A stretch of DNA of 64,000 bases. Source: Paenibacillaceae bacterium. Lineage in GTDB: Bacteria > Bacillota > Bacilli > Paenibacillales > Paenibacillaceae. The first letter of the stretch is position 1. Each line of letters begins with the position of its first letter. Under the pieces are notes generated by a model that saw only the letters and a list, made by a program, of their open reading frames with translations, was not told the DNA's origin and made no database searches. Below, piece by piece: positions 50,205 to 59,500 of this stretch. Made by a program: the position numbers and the translations under genes. The stretch is taken from NCBI GenBank assembly GCA_900766135.1, contig CAAFUF010000008.1:1-64000 (forward strand). The letters run 5' to 3'.

Positions 50205-51701
50205 TCATTCCCGTTCTTTCGACTTAGCTTCGTCCCATAAAGCGTCCATCTCTGCTAACGTGCTGTCGCCAGGCGTTTTCCCTTGTTCGCGAAGCCGCTC
50301 CTCGACGTAATGGAACCGGTGCGTGAATTTGTGGATCGTCCGCGAGAGGGCCTGCTCCGGATCGGCTCCGATGTATCGGGCGGCATTCACCACCGAAAAC
50401 AGCACATCGCCCAGCTCCAGCTCCTGCGCCTCGGGATCCTCCTTAAGCGCTACGGCTTCCTTCAGCTCGCGGATTTCCTCCTCCAGCTTGGACCAGACCC
50501 CGCCGATCTCCTCCCAGTCGAATCCGGCCTTGGCCGCTTTCTTCTGGAGCTTGTAGGCCTTCATCAAAGCCGGCAAATCGCGAGGTACCCCGCTGATGGC
50601 CGATTGACGCTCGGGTTCGATTCCTTTGCGTTTCTTCTCCTCGGCCTTCATCGCTTCCCAGTTGTTCAGCGCCGCCTCCGCGTCCTCCGCGCTCAAATTG
50701 CCGAACACGTGCGGATGACGGTAAATCAGCTTCTCGTTCAGTTCCTGGATGACGTCAAACACCGTAAAAGCGCCGGTCTCCTCCTCCATCTGGGAGTGGA
50801 GCATGATTTGCAGCAGCAGATCGCCAAGCTCCTCGCGCATGTGGTCGGGATCGTCGTCGTCGATCGTCTCCAGTACCTCATAGGTTTCTTCGATGAGATT
50901 TTTGCGGATCGATTCATGCGTCTGCTCGCGATCCCACGGACATCCGCCGGGACTGCGCAGAATCGACACGATCTCATGAAGCCGATGAAAGCTGCGGATA
51001 CGCAAGGTTTCGTCATCGCTGGCCGGCACGTAAACGAGGGACAGATTGCCGTAACCGTCGAGGCGGTCCAGTTCGAACAGCGGAACCCGTTCGATTCGCT
51101 CCTGGCCTGACACGCCAAGAGCATGTCCCACGACGACCGGATAATCGTCAGGCAGCAGTTCCATCAGCCCTAGCTTCACTTCGGAAGCGGTCAACGGGTC
51201 ATAGACTTGCCCGATCAACGTATGCCGTCTCGGGTCGATCGCTTCCCCCCGGACGTCCGATGCATCCAGCAACAGGAAACCTTCGATCGGATCGAACCCA
51301 AGGCGAACGAACGCTTCGTCCAGGAAACTCTCCCCGCCGATGATGTCGAGCGGGATGCCCCGCTCCGGACAACGCTCCCGCAGCAGCTTCACCGTCGCTT
51401 CGGCGACCAGCGGATGCCCGGGAACGGCGTATACGACATTCTCTCCCGCTTGCCCCGCTTCGGCCCGCGCCAACAGTCTGGCGGCAATCTCCTCGTAAAC
51501 GGAAGGAAAATCGTCCTTCGCTTCATACACCTCGTCGAACGAAGCGAAGCTGACGCCCGTTTGCTCCAGCCAATCCACGACTGGATGATCCTTCGTCCGG
51601 ACGTAACGTTCTCCCGCTTCCTGCAGCCGCTTCAGGCTGCCTAAGGTCAGCCGGTCGGGGTCCCCCGAGCCGAGGCCGACCACCGTAATGGTTGCGCTCA
51701 T
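50205..51701 (-). CDS. mazG: Nucleoside triphosphate pyrophosphohydrolase MazG with N-terminal methylase-like domain (YabN)
   Basis: A 498-aa two-part protein: residues 1-210 form a tetrapyrrole-methylase-like domain (VVGLGSGDPDRLTLGS, VYAVPGHPLVAEATV) and residues about 240-490 two MazG repeats. The first has CPWDREQTHESI and EETYEVLETI...EELGDLLLQ, the metal-binding EExxE-x-ExxD pattern; the second has LEEEIRELKEA and ELGDVLFS. It removes non-canonical or excess NTPs. Order spoVB-mazG-rqcP is as in B. subtilis. Confidence 0.95.
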   Translation of the reverse strand: MSATITVVGLGSGDPDRLTLGSLKRLQEAGERYVRTKDHPVVDWLEQTGVSFASFDEVYEAKDDFPSVYEEIAARLLARAEAGQAGENVVYAVPGHPLVAEATVKLLRERCPERGIPLDIIGGESFLDEAFVRLGFDPIEGFLLLDASDVRGEAIDPRRHTLIGQVYDPLTASEVKLGLMELLPDDYPVVVGHALGVSGQERIERVPLFELDRLDGYGNLSLVYVPASDDETLRIRSFHRLHEIVSILRSPGGCPWDREQTHESIRKNLIEETYEVLETIDDDDPDHMREELGDLLLQIMLHSQMEEETGAFTVFDVIQELNEKLIYRHPHVFGNLSAEDAEAALNNWEAMKAEEKKRKGIEPERQSAISGVPRDLPALMKAYKLQKKAAKAGFDWEEIGGVWSKLEEEIRELKEAVALKEDPEAQELELGDVLFSVVNAARYIGADPEQALSRTIHKFTHRFHYVEERLREQGKTPGDSTLAEMDALWDEAKSKERE

Positions 51702-51752
51702 GTTCTTGATTCACTCCCTGTCTGTCCGTTTAACATGAATTGACTACTTCCT

Positions 51753-51781
51753 ACTATAGCATTGCCTAGCCTGATTATAAA
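51753..51781 (-). promoter_or_regulatory. mazG promoter
   Basis: TTTATA (51776-51781), 17-bp spacer and TATAGT (51753-51758) with TGC just before the -10 (extended -10), about 50 bp upstream of mazG. Confidence 0.6.
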
Positions 51782-52310
51782 ATCGGCCGGTCGGGCATCG
51801 GTGCGATCGAGAAGAAGTGTTGCAAGTGCGCCCAGGGTAGCGACGCGGTCCGGAACGCAAGGCTGCACAGGTGCGAACCGGCAAGCGACTGCAGGCCGGA
51901 CTGAGAGAATGCCGTCCGTGCGGCTGCGGCTTTGATGCGTATGGCCGCACAAGTACGAACCGGGAGATTGCTGCTTTAGTACGGATCACGAGGTAGCAGC
52001 GAGGTGCAGACTGCGTGGCTAAGACGCTGTGATGCAGAACCCGCTACGCAGTGCGGACCTAGCGCAAGCGCCTGCCGATATAGTAAAGCGTATTGTCGTA
52101 ACACCGGGGTTCACCAATGCATGCCTGTCCCCTCGTCACCAAATGGACCGGATAACGCTTCTCCGTTCCGTTATAGTATACTGAATGCGAATTTTTAAGC
52201 TGCATTAGCGCACTAGCATTTCAATAAACCAACAAGGCACTCTATGCGCTAAAGACAAATCCAATGATCATGAATCTTGAAGCCGTCTTTGGCGTAACCG
52301 ACACGAAGAA

Positions 52311-52491
52311 CTGCAAAAGTGCAGGAATTTCCGCCGATTTTTAAGATTGCGGCTAAAAAGATGCAAAAGTGCAGGAATTTCAAACTAAATCGAGGATCAT
52401 TGCGATTTCCACTTTAAAAGCCTGCACTTTTGCAGGTATTTGCGATAGTTTGGCGGATTTCGAAGAAAAACCTGCACTTTTGCAGCAATTT
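52311..52491 (+). repeat. Family C four-box repeat (TGCAAAAGTGCA)
   Basis: Four boxes: TGCAAAAGTGCA at 52312 and 52362, and the reverse complement TGCACTTTTGCA at 52423 and 52473, so start-to-start spacings are 50, 61 and 50 bp. Each box is a mini-hairpin (CTGCA/TGCAG) followed by an ATTT-containing tail (G-N-ATTT or C-AATTT). Total about 181 bp. Confidence 0.9.
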
Positions 52492-52746
52492 CTCAAGATC
52501 GCTTGGGAAGCTTCGGAACTCCGCAGGTTTCCCGGAGCTTTAATGCAATGCTAGCGACATTAGCGGCTCTCCGTTCCGTTAGGCTAGCGGCAAGCCGTTG
52601 GACAGCGTCAAACCATATCGCGGTGGCGTGCCGGTAGGCGGTCAAGCACATCCTAGGACTGCTCGGTGTGACAGTTGCGAGTCACGAGATCCCGAGCGGT
52701 AGCACTGGTGCGGTCCGCACCGAGCGCGGCGGGCTGCCAAGCCAAG

Positions 52747-54381
52747 CTACGGCAGCAGCCGCAGCTTCCGAAGCAGCGCCAGCAGCTTCGGGCCGACCCG
52801 CGGCAGGGCGCCCAGCTCTGCCGCGCTCAGCAGCCGCGTGCGCAGCACGGCGGCGGCGAACACGGCTGCGCCCAGCAGCACGCCGAGCAGGCTCACGGCC
52901 GCGGCCATGCCGCGGCTCGCAGGCAGCTCGGCGGCGGCGAGGCGCAGCGCCAGCACTACGGCGGCCATCGCCAGAGCGGCCGCCGCCGGGCGCAGCAGCG
53001 CGTCCCGCAGGCGCGGACGCAGCTGGACCCGGCGCAGCAGCAGCGCGGTGTTCAGCGCCGCTGCCGCGCCGTACGCGGCGACGCCGGCGATCGCGGCGCC
53101 GGTGATGCCAAGCTGCGGCACGAGCACCGCGTTCAACGCGGTCTTGAGCAGCGCCGCAGCGAGCAGGTGCAGCGCCGGGGCGCGCACGTGGCCGAGGCCC
53201 TGCAGGAGGGCGCTCGTGACCGCGACCAGCGCGCCGGGCGCGGCCGTCCAGGCCACCCAGGCCAAGGTGGCCGACCCCGCCGCATCCTCGTACAGCATCA
53301 CGTTGATGGGCGCAGCCAGCAAGGCCAGGCCCAGCGAAGCCGCCAGGCCGACGAGCCAGAACCAGCGCAAGGCCACCTGCACTTGCCGCCGGATCGCCCC
53401 GGCGTCCCCCTTCATCTGCAGCTCGGCCATCGCCGGGATGAACAACACCGACAGCGACGCCGCCAGCATCGTGACGAGCTGAACCAGCGGGATCCCCCGG
53501 TTGTAAATGCCCACCTGGGCCATGATTCGCAGTTCCTCCCCATGAGCGGAGAGCAGCCGGGGCAGCGTGAACGTATCCACCAGGCTGATGAGCGGAACTG
53601 CCAGCGAGGCGAGGCTGATCGGCAGCGCATACTTCATCAGCGCAGACAGAAGCTGGCTTCGCTTCCCCCGTCGGGGCGGCCGATCCGCATTCGCCGGTCG
53701 TGCAGCTTCCAGCCTCCGCGGTGCAGAGCGGGTGTAGGCACGCCAGTACAGCAGCATCACCGCAAGACCGGCAGCCGCTCCCGCCGAGGAGCCGATAAGC
53801 GCCCCTCCGGCGAGATCCGCTTCTCCGGCCCCGATCCGGCTTAACCCCAGCAGCAGGACGATCATCACCGTGACGCGGACGGCCTGCTCCAACACCTGAG
53901 AGACCGCGGTCGGCGTCATATTCTGGTGCCCCTGAAAATACCCCCGCAGCCCCGCAGCTACCGGAACGAGCAGCAGCGCCGGAGCCGCTCCGCGAAAGGC
54001 CGGGATCAGCAGACGGCTGCCGATCAGCTGCGACAACACCGGTGCCCCGAAATACAGCAGTACCGCAAAAGCGATTCCCAAAACTGTCATCATTGCAGCC
54101 GCCAGCCGCAGCACCTCGCTCCGTTCCTGTTCCAGGCCGGGCGCCTGGCGTTCCGCAACGAATTTGGCCACCGCCGCTTGAAAGCCGGATGTCGTGAGTG
54201 TAATCAATAGCGTATAAAAAGGATATACCGTATTATAAATACCGAATACGCCGTCTCCTCCGATATTTTGCAGCGGAATCTTCTGCAGCATCCCCAGCAG
54301 CTTGGTGATCAAAGCCGCCGCGCTCAGCACGGCCGCTCCCTTCAGCAGCTTCGAGGACAAGCTTTCCTTCGTTTCCATCAT
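52747..54381 (-). CDS. spoVB: Polysaccharide-type flippase, SpoVB-like (MOP superfamily)
   Basis: A 544-aa integral membrane protein with about 14 predicted helices, homologous to SpoVB, a lipid II flippase-like protein of spore cortex synthesis. The N-terminal KGAAVLSAAALITKLLGMLQ and QKIPLQNIGGDGVFGIYNTVYP segments are typical. Several MOP members exist in spore formers; assignment to SpoVB rests on its place between spoVT and mazG. The 3' third is strikingly Ala/Leu-rich and GC-rich. Confidence 0.88.
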   Translation of the reverse strand: MMETKESLSSKLLKGAAVLSAAALITKLLGMLQKIPLQNIGGDGVFGIYNTVYPFYTLLITLTTSGFQAAVAKFVAERQAPGLEQERSEVLRLAAAMMTVLGIAFAVLLYFGAPVLSQLIGSRLLIPAFRGAAPALLLVPVAAGLRGYFQGHQNMTPTAVSQVLEQAVRVTVMIVLLLGLSRIGAGEADLAGGALIGSSAGAAAGLAVMLLYWRAYTRSAPRRLEAARPANADRPPRRGKRSQLLSALMKYALPISLASLAVPLISLVDTFTLPRLLSAHGEELRIMAQVGIYNRGIPLVQLVTMLAASLSVLFIPAMAELQMKGDAGAIRRQVQVALRWFWLVGLAASLGLALLAAPINVMLYEDAAGSATLAWVAWTAAPGALVAVTSALLQGLGHVRAPALHLLAAALLKTALNAVLVPQLGITGAAIAGVAAYGAAAALNTALLLRRVQLRPRLRDALLRPAAAALAMAAVVLALRLAAAELPASRGMAAAVSLLGVLLGAAVFAAAVLRTRLLSAAELGALPRVGPKLLALLRKLRLLP

Positions 54382-54414
54382 GGCAACCTACTTTGCTTCA
54401 TCAAGAATAACATA

Positions 54415-54444
54415 CCTATAGCTAACAGGTTCCATTATATGACG
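54415..54444 (-). promoter_or_regulatory. Candidate sigma-E promoter of spoVB
   Basis: On the minus strand GTCATATA and GCTATAGGT are 13 bp apart, similar to the sigma-E pattern (gtcATATT and gCATAcaaT). spoVB is sigma-E-dependent in B. subtilis. Confidence 0.35.
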
Positions 54445-54484
54445 AAACGAGGGACTGCCGCCATTTCTCCCGGGCGAAACGCAA

Positions 54485-54552
54485 AAAACTTACACATCCC
54501 TTGAAGGTTCGGACGGACCGCGTCCGCCCCAAACAGCGGGTGTGTGTAAGTT
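54485..54552 (-). terminator. spoVT intrinsic terminator
   Basis: AACTTACACA pairs with TGTGTAAGTT, with an inner CGGAC/GTCCG helix, then six Ts. It lies about 30 bp after the spoVT stop. Confidence 0.85.
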
Positions 54553-54583
54553 CCTCCATGCGCCATACCTGATGCCTTTGGTT

Positions 54584-55126
54584 CTATTGCTCCATCTGTT
54601 TCGCCAGAAAACCGGCTGCCGTCTCGGCCATTTTCGATTCCAAATCGGACATTTTCACGGAATCGTCCTTGTTGACGAGCACCACCGTTCCGATCGGATC
54701 CCCGCCGGCAATAATCGGCGCGATCACGAACGAGGAGATGCTCTCCGGATGATCCTTCGTAATTTCGTAAGACCCCGACTCCGTTTCCATCATGATTTTA
54801 CGGCTATCCATGCTGCCTTCCAGCAGCGAGCTGATTTGCTTCTCCAGGTATTCCTTCTTGGAAGCCCCCGCTACGGCGATGATGGTATCCCGGTCGGAAA
54901 TTAAGGTAATATGACTGGTGCTCTCATACAACGACTCCGCATACTCCTTGGCGAAATCGCCCAATTCGCCGATCGGCGAATATTTCTTCAGAATCACTTC
55001 TCCATCCCGGTCCACGAAAATTTCGAGCGGATCTCCTTCCCGAATCCGCAAGGTGCGGCGAATTTCCTTAGGGATAACAACACGGCCCAGATCATCGATA
55101 CGGCGTACAATACCAGTAGCTTTCAT
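54584..55126 (-). CDS. spoVT: Stage V sporulation protein T, AbrB-type regulator
   Basis: SpoVT tunes sigma-G-dependent genes in the forespore. It is 180 aa with an AbrB-like swapped-hairpin DNA-binding domain (MKATGIVRRIDDLGRVVIPK onward to LEIFVDRDGEVILKKY) and a C-terminal GAF-like domain. Order mfd-spoVT-spoVB matches B. subtilis except for prsA. Confidence 0.97.
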   Translation of the reverse strand: MKATGIVRRIDDLGRVVIPKEIRRTLRIREGDPLEIFVDRDGEVILKKYSPIGELGDFAKEYAESLYESTSHITLISDRDTIIAVAGASKKEYLEKQISSLLEGSMDSRKIMMETESGSYEITKDHPESISSFVIAPIIAGGDPIGTVVLVNKDDSVKMSDLESKMAETAAGFLAKQMEQ

Positions 55127-55303
55127 TTCACTTGATGCCCCGCTTTCTTAGAAGTTTTGAACTACGGCTTGAATTTCCTTAAGCTTCACCTAATCGGACT
55201 TTATACGTAATCTGCGGCTTACACAGATGTATGCGCCATGAGCTTCGCCAAAACGAGCGGCCGAAGGTGGGGACAGGGATGGCTTGTTCTGTGATTATGA
55301 CCA

Positions 55304-55333
55304 TAGTATTCATCCCGGGCGAACACCTTATTC
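55304..55333 (-). promoter_or_regulatory. Candidate sigma-G promoter of spoVT
   Basis: GAATAA (55328-55333), 17-bp spacer and AATACTA (55304-55310) resemble sigma-F/sigma-G promoters (-35 GNATA/GAATA, -10 CATACTA). spoVT is sigma-G-dependent in B. subtilis. Confidence 0.5.
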
Positions 55334-55380
55334 ATCATAATGAACCATGATTTAAAACGGCTTGCCGCGTATAGGTAAAA

Positions 55381-55425
55381 ATGTCCGCGAAAAAAAAGCA
55401 GCGCGGAATTTCTCCCCGCTGCTTC
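55381..55425 (-). terminator. prsA intrinsic terminator
   Basis: GAAGCAGCG / CGCTGCTT stem with a partly paired interior and eight Ts, just past the prsA stop. Confidence 0.88.
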
Positions 55426-55435
55426 CTGGTTCGGC

Positions 55436-56590
55436 TTATTTGCTCGTATTGCTTCCATTGGTGCCGGCGTTGTTGGCCGCCCCGTTGCCGCTCGTTCCGG
55501 CGTTTCCGGCGTTGCCGGATCCTTCCGTACCGGCATTCGTGCCTGCGTCGGTTCCCGCATTCGTTCCATTGCCTGCATTGGTGCCTGCGCCCGTGCCGTT
55601 TTCGCCGGTGCTGGTTTCCACTTTAGGCAGTTCGATTTTCTTGATGATCTTCTTCTCCAGATCCCCCGACATGAACTCGTCCAATTTGTTCGAGGCCAGC
55701 GTCGTTTGGATCATGTCCTTCTGCTCCTGGCTCAAATCTTCGTATTTCTTCTCGGTCCGGGCTTCCACGCGGATAATGTGGTAACCGTATTCGGTCTCCA
55801 CCGGTTCGCCGATTTCGTTCAACGGCTGGGTTAAGGCAGCTTGCTTAAAGGCTTCTACCCAATTGCTGACCTCCACGTTTTCGTACAAACCGCCGTTATC
55901 CTTGGAGCCTGGGTCCTCGGAGTACTGTTTAGCCAAAGCAGCGAAATCCTCGCCCTTGTCCAATTTGGCTTTAACATCCTTGGCCAGCTTGAGCGCAGCT
56001 TCGGAGGTACGCTCTTTGCCGTCCGGATCAGTAAAGTTAATCAGGATATGGCGGACCGTTGCCGTCGTGTAATCCTGTTTCGTCGCTTCAAATTCCTTCT
56101 TCACGTCGTCTTCGGAGATTTTCTGCCGTTCGCCCTCCATGACGGTATAAATCCGTACCATGTAGTTCTTGAAATCCGCTTCGGTAATCTTCTGGGCGTC
56201 CAGCATTTGTTTGAAGCTGTCTTCGCCGTACGAAGTCTTCATCTGATCAAACTGCTCTTCGGCTTTCTTCTTGCCGGCTTCCTTGGTCTTGTCGTCGGCT
56301 TTGGTTTCGAGGTATTCATAAGCGATTTCCTGCTTGATCAAATACTGGCGGAAATCCTCCATTTGCATGAATTGTTCCATTTGCGGCTGGAGCGCAAGCA
56401 CGATCCGCTGCTCGCGGTCAAATTCGTTCTCCGTGATTTCGCCGCCTTCGTACGTAGCGATGACTTTACTCGTATCTTTCCCTCCCGAGCTTGCCTCTTT
56501 CTTGCCGCATCCTGCCATGACGGAGAAAGCTAATACCGCTACGAGCGCAATCAGCAGCATTCTCCATGAGCGCCTTTTACTTTGAAACAT
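55436..56590 (-). CDS. prsA: Foldase-type peptidyl-prolyl isomerase lipoprotein, PrsA/SurA-like
   Basis: An extracytoplasmic lipoprotein of 384 aa. The signal peptide ends at VMAGC (lipobox). A SurA-N-like region is followed by a parvulin domain (VRHILINFTDPDGKERTSEA, EDFAALAKQYSEDPGSKDNGG, EYGYHIIRVEAR). The last 65-70 residues are a low-complexity Gly/Asn/Thr/Ala repeat (GTNAG- and GNAG-like units), probably spanning the cell wall. The ATG at 56590 overlaps the mfd stop by 14 bp, with AAGGGG upstream. Name prsA denotes the family; other paralogues may exist. Confidence 0.9.
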   Translation of the reverse strand: MFQSKRRSWRMLLIALVAVLAFSVMAGCGKKEASSGGKDTSKVIATYEGGEITENEFDREQRIVLALQPQMEQFMQMEDFRQYLIKQEIAYEYLETKADDKTKEAGKKKAEEQFDQMKTSYGEDSFKQMLDAQKITEADFKNYMVRIYTVMEGERQKISEDDVKKEFEATKQDYTTATVRHILINFTDPDGKERTSEAALKLAKDVKAKLDKGEDFAALAKQYSEDPGSKDNGGLYENVEVSNWVEAFKQAALTQPLNEIGEPVETEYGYHIIRVEARTEKKYEDLSQEQKDMIQTTLASNKLDEFMSGDLEKKIIKKIELPKVETSTGENGTGAGTNAGNGTNAGTDAGTNAGTEGSGNAGNAGTSGNGAANNAGTNGSNTSK

Positions 56591-59500
56591 CCTGTAGTTC
56601 CCCTTTCGCTTTGAACGCATCCTTCAGGGCTCCGAGAAACTGCTCCAACAAGCCCATCAATTCTTTGTCGTCCATTCCCTTGGTTTTAATCCGGATGAGC
56701 ATCACGGATCCTTGACTAAATTGTACACGTCTTCCGAAAAGATTGCCAACTTCCGCAAGCTTGCCCGGAACGACGACCTTTTCCCGGCCTTCGTAGAATT
56801 TGATCGTCGCTTCCTCGCCCCGCAGCGTAATCGATTCGATGCCATACTGCTTACCATACAGTTTGACACGGGCGACGGCTAGGAGATTTTGCACGGCATC
56901 CGGCAGTTCGCCGAACCGGTCCAGCAGCTCGTCCTCCAGCTCGGCCACGTCCTCGAACGTCGCAGCGGAGGCGGTCTTCTTGTAGATCTCGATCTTCTGA
57001 ATGCTGTCGTAGATATAGTCCGACGGCAAATACGCGTCGATGCCCAGATCGATCGTCGTATTCCAGGTCGCTTCGGCCGGTACGGTCTCGCCAAGCATGG
57101 TGATTTTGCGCTTCTGTATCTCCTCGGCCAGCATTTGCGAGTACAGATCGAACCCGACGGAAGCGATAAAACCGTGCTGCTCCGCGCCAAGCAAATTCCC
57201 CGCCCCCCGGATGGCCAGGTCGCGCATGGCGATTTTGAAGCCGGAACCGAGCTCCGTGAATTCCTTGATGGATTGCAGCCGCTTCTCGGCGACCTCGGTC
57301 AAGGACTTATCGCGTTGATACGTGAAATAAGCATAGGCGATCCGGTTAGACCGTCCGACGCGGCCACGAAGCTGGTACAGCTGGGATAGGCCCATCTTGT
57401 CGGCGTCGTGTACGATCAGCGTATTGACGTTCGGAATGTCCACCCCGGTCTCGATGATGCTGGTGCTGACCAAGACGTCGTATTCTCCGTCGAGAAAATC
57501 GAGAATCGTCTTCTCCAGCTCCTGCTCCGACATTTGGCCATGGCCGATCCCGACCCGCGCATCAGGAACCAGCATGGAAATTTGCGAGGCCATTTCCTGA
57601 ATGCCCTGCACGCGATTATACAGGTAATAAATCTGTCCTCCCCGCGCCATCTCCCGTTCGATCGCTTCGCGCACGAGCGACTGGCTGTGCTCAACCACAT
57701 ACGTCTGCACCGGGAAGCGATTCTCCGGCGGCGTTTCGATGACCGACAGGTCCCGTACGCCCAGCATCGACATATGCAGGGTCCGCGGAATCGGCGTTGC
57801 CGTCAGGGTAAGCACGTCCACGTTCGTTTTCAGCTTCTTCAGCTTCTCTTTATGCGTCACGCCGAACCGCTGCTCTTCGTCGACGATCAGCAAACCCAAA
57901 TCCTTAAAGACCAGATCCTGCGATAAAATCCGGTGGGTTCCGATCACGACGTCCACCGTGCCTTGGCGAACGCCTTTGATCGTTTCGTTCTGCTCCTTGC
58001 GGCTGCGGAAGCGGCTTAACGATTGAATGTTAATCGGGTATCCGGCAAACCGCTCGCGGAACGTCTCATAGTGCTGCTGGGCCAAAATCGTCGTCGGCAC
58101 GAGCACCGCCACCTGCTTGCCTTCGATCGCCGCCTTGAAGGCCGCGCGAATCGCGACTTCGGTCTTGCCATACCCTACGTCACCGCAGAGCAGGCGGTCC
58201 ATCGGACGGCTCTGCTCCATGTCCTTCTTGATCTCCTCGATGGCCCGCAGCTGGTCCGGGGTTTCCTCGTACGGGAACATGGCTTCGAATTCCTGCTGCT
58301 CAGGAGTGTCCTTCTCGAAGGCATACCCTGGAGCAGCTTGCCGCTCGGCGTACAGCTTGATCAAATCGTCGGCAATGTCCTGTACGGAGGAACGAACCTT
58401 GTTTTTCACGCGGGTCCATTCGTTGCCGCCCAGCTTGTAAATCTTCGGCTCCTTATCCTCGGAACCGACGTATTTCTGAATCATGTCGATCTGTTCGATC
58501 GGCACCGACAGCTTGTCGCCGCCGGCATATAGGATATGCATGTAATCCTTGTGGATCCCGCCGACCTCCAGCGTTCCGATCCCCATGTATTTCCCGATTC
58601 CGTGATTCTGATGAACGACGTAATCGCCGACCTTCAGCTCCGTATAGCTCTTGATCCGTTCGGCATTATCCATGCTTTTGCCGACGCGGCGCGCTTTGCG
58701 CTGTTTCTGGGAGAACATCTCGCCTTCGGTGATGACGACGAGGTGCACGGACGGCAGTTCGAAGCCGGACTGAAGGTTGCCCTGCAGCAGCGACGGTTCT
58801 TCAATGCCGTAGTCCTGCAGCACCCGCCGCATCCGATCCATGCGCTCATCGGTGCTGGCCAGCATGATGACGTGGGCGCCGCTCTTTTTCCAGCGTTCCA
58901 TTTCCGCCTTTAGCACGTTCATTTGCCCATGGAAATCCTGCATCGCCCGCGTCACGAAGTTCACGATGTTCTGCGGCTGGGAATGCGGCACTTGACGCAG
59001 GAACAACGACATGAACAACGTCTGGAACGGACGGTGGTAGATCAGGTGATCCACGTCTACCGCCAGCGGCAGATCGGGGAGACTCTTCCCGTTCTGGAAC
59101 AGGTGCAAATTCCATTCCGCTTCATCGCGTTCCAGCTGCTTGGCCGTTTCCAACAGGCGCGCCGGTTCGTCGAGCAGAAGCAGCGTATCCTTCGGCATGT
59201 AATCATATAGCGTTTTTCGCTCCGGATAAATCAAAGAAATATATTTATAGATTTCCGAAAAATAAACATGCTCGCGCAGCATTTCCATTTCTTTGAACAG
59301 CTCTTCGCGGAGCCGGTTTTTCGCCTGGCGGTCGGTCATCTTGTCCAACTGGATCTCCAGCTTCTCGGACACGGCCTGCGCCGCCTGCTCCAGCCGTTCT
59401 TTCGAAGCGATCAGTTCCTTGCAAGGCGGGATGAACACTTCCTTGATCTGGTCTACCGACCGCTGATCCGCCGGATCAAAGGTCCGGATCGAATCGACCT

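Larger units (their letters stand above)
51702..52746. other. mazG-spoVB intergenic region (no gene)
   Basis: A little over 1 kb. It contains the mazG promoter, a tract of degenerate direct repeats (about 51820-51975), a family C four-box repeat (52311-52491) and two copies of CTCCGTTCCGTTA at 52161 and 52569. Short open frames here have no recognisable product. Confidence 0.6.
55127..55435. other. spoVT-prsA intergenic region (no gene)
   Basis: Contains the spoVT promoter-like site at 55304-55333 about 180 bp before the start and the prsA terminator near 55387. I see no gene; open frames on the plus strand over the prsA tail reflect its repetitive composition. Confidence 0.5.

Noticed and set aside
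52675..53844. Long open frame opposite spoVB (about 390 codons)
   Set aside because: Its Gln/Arg/Ala-rich translation is the antisense product of the GC-rich spoVB 3' region and has no plausible domain.
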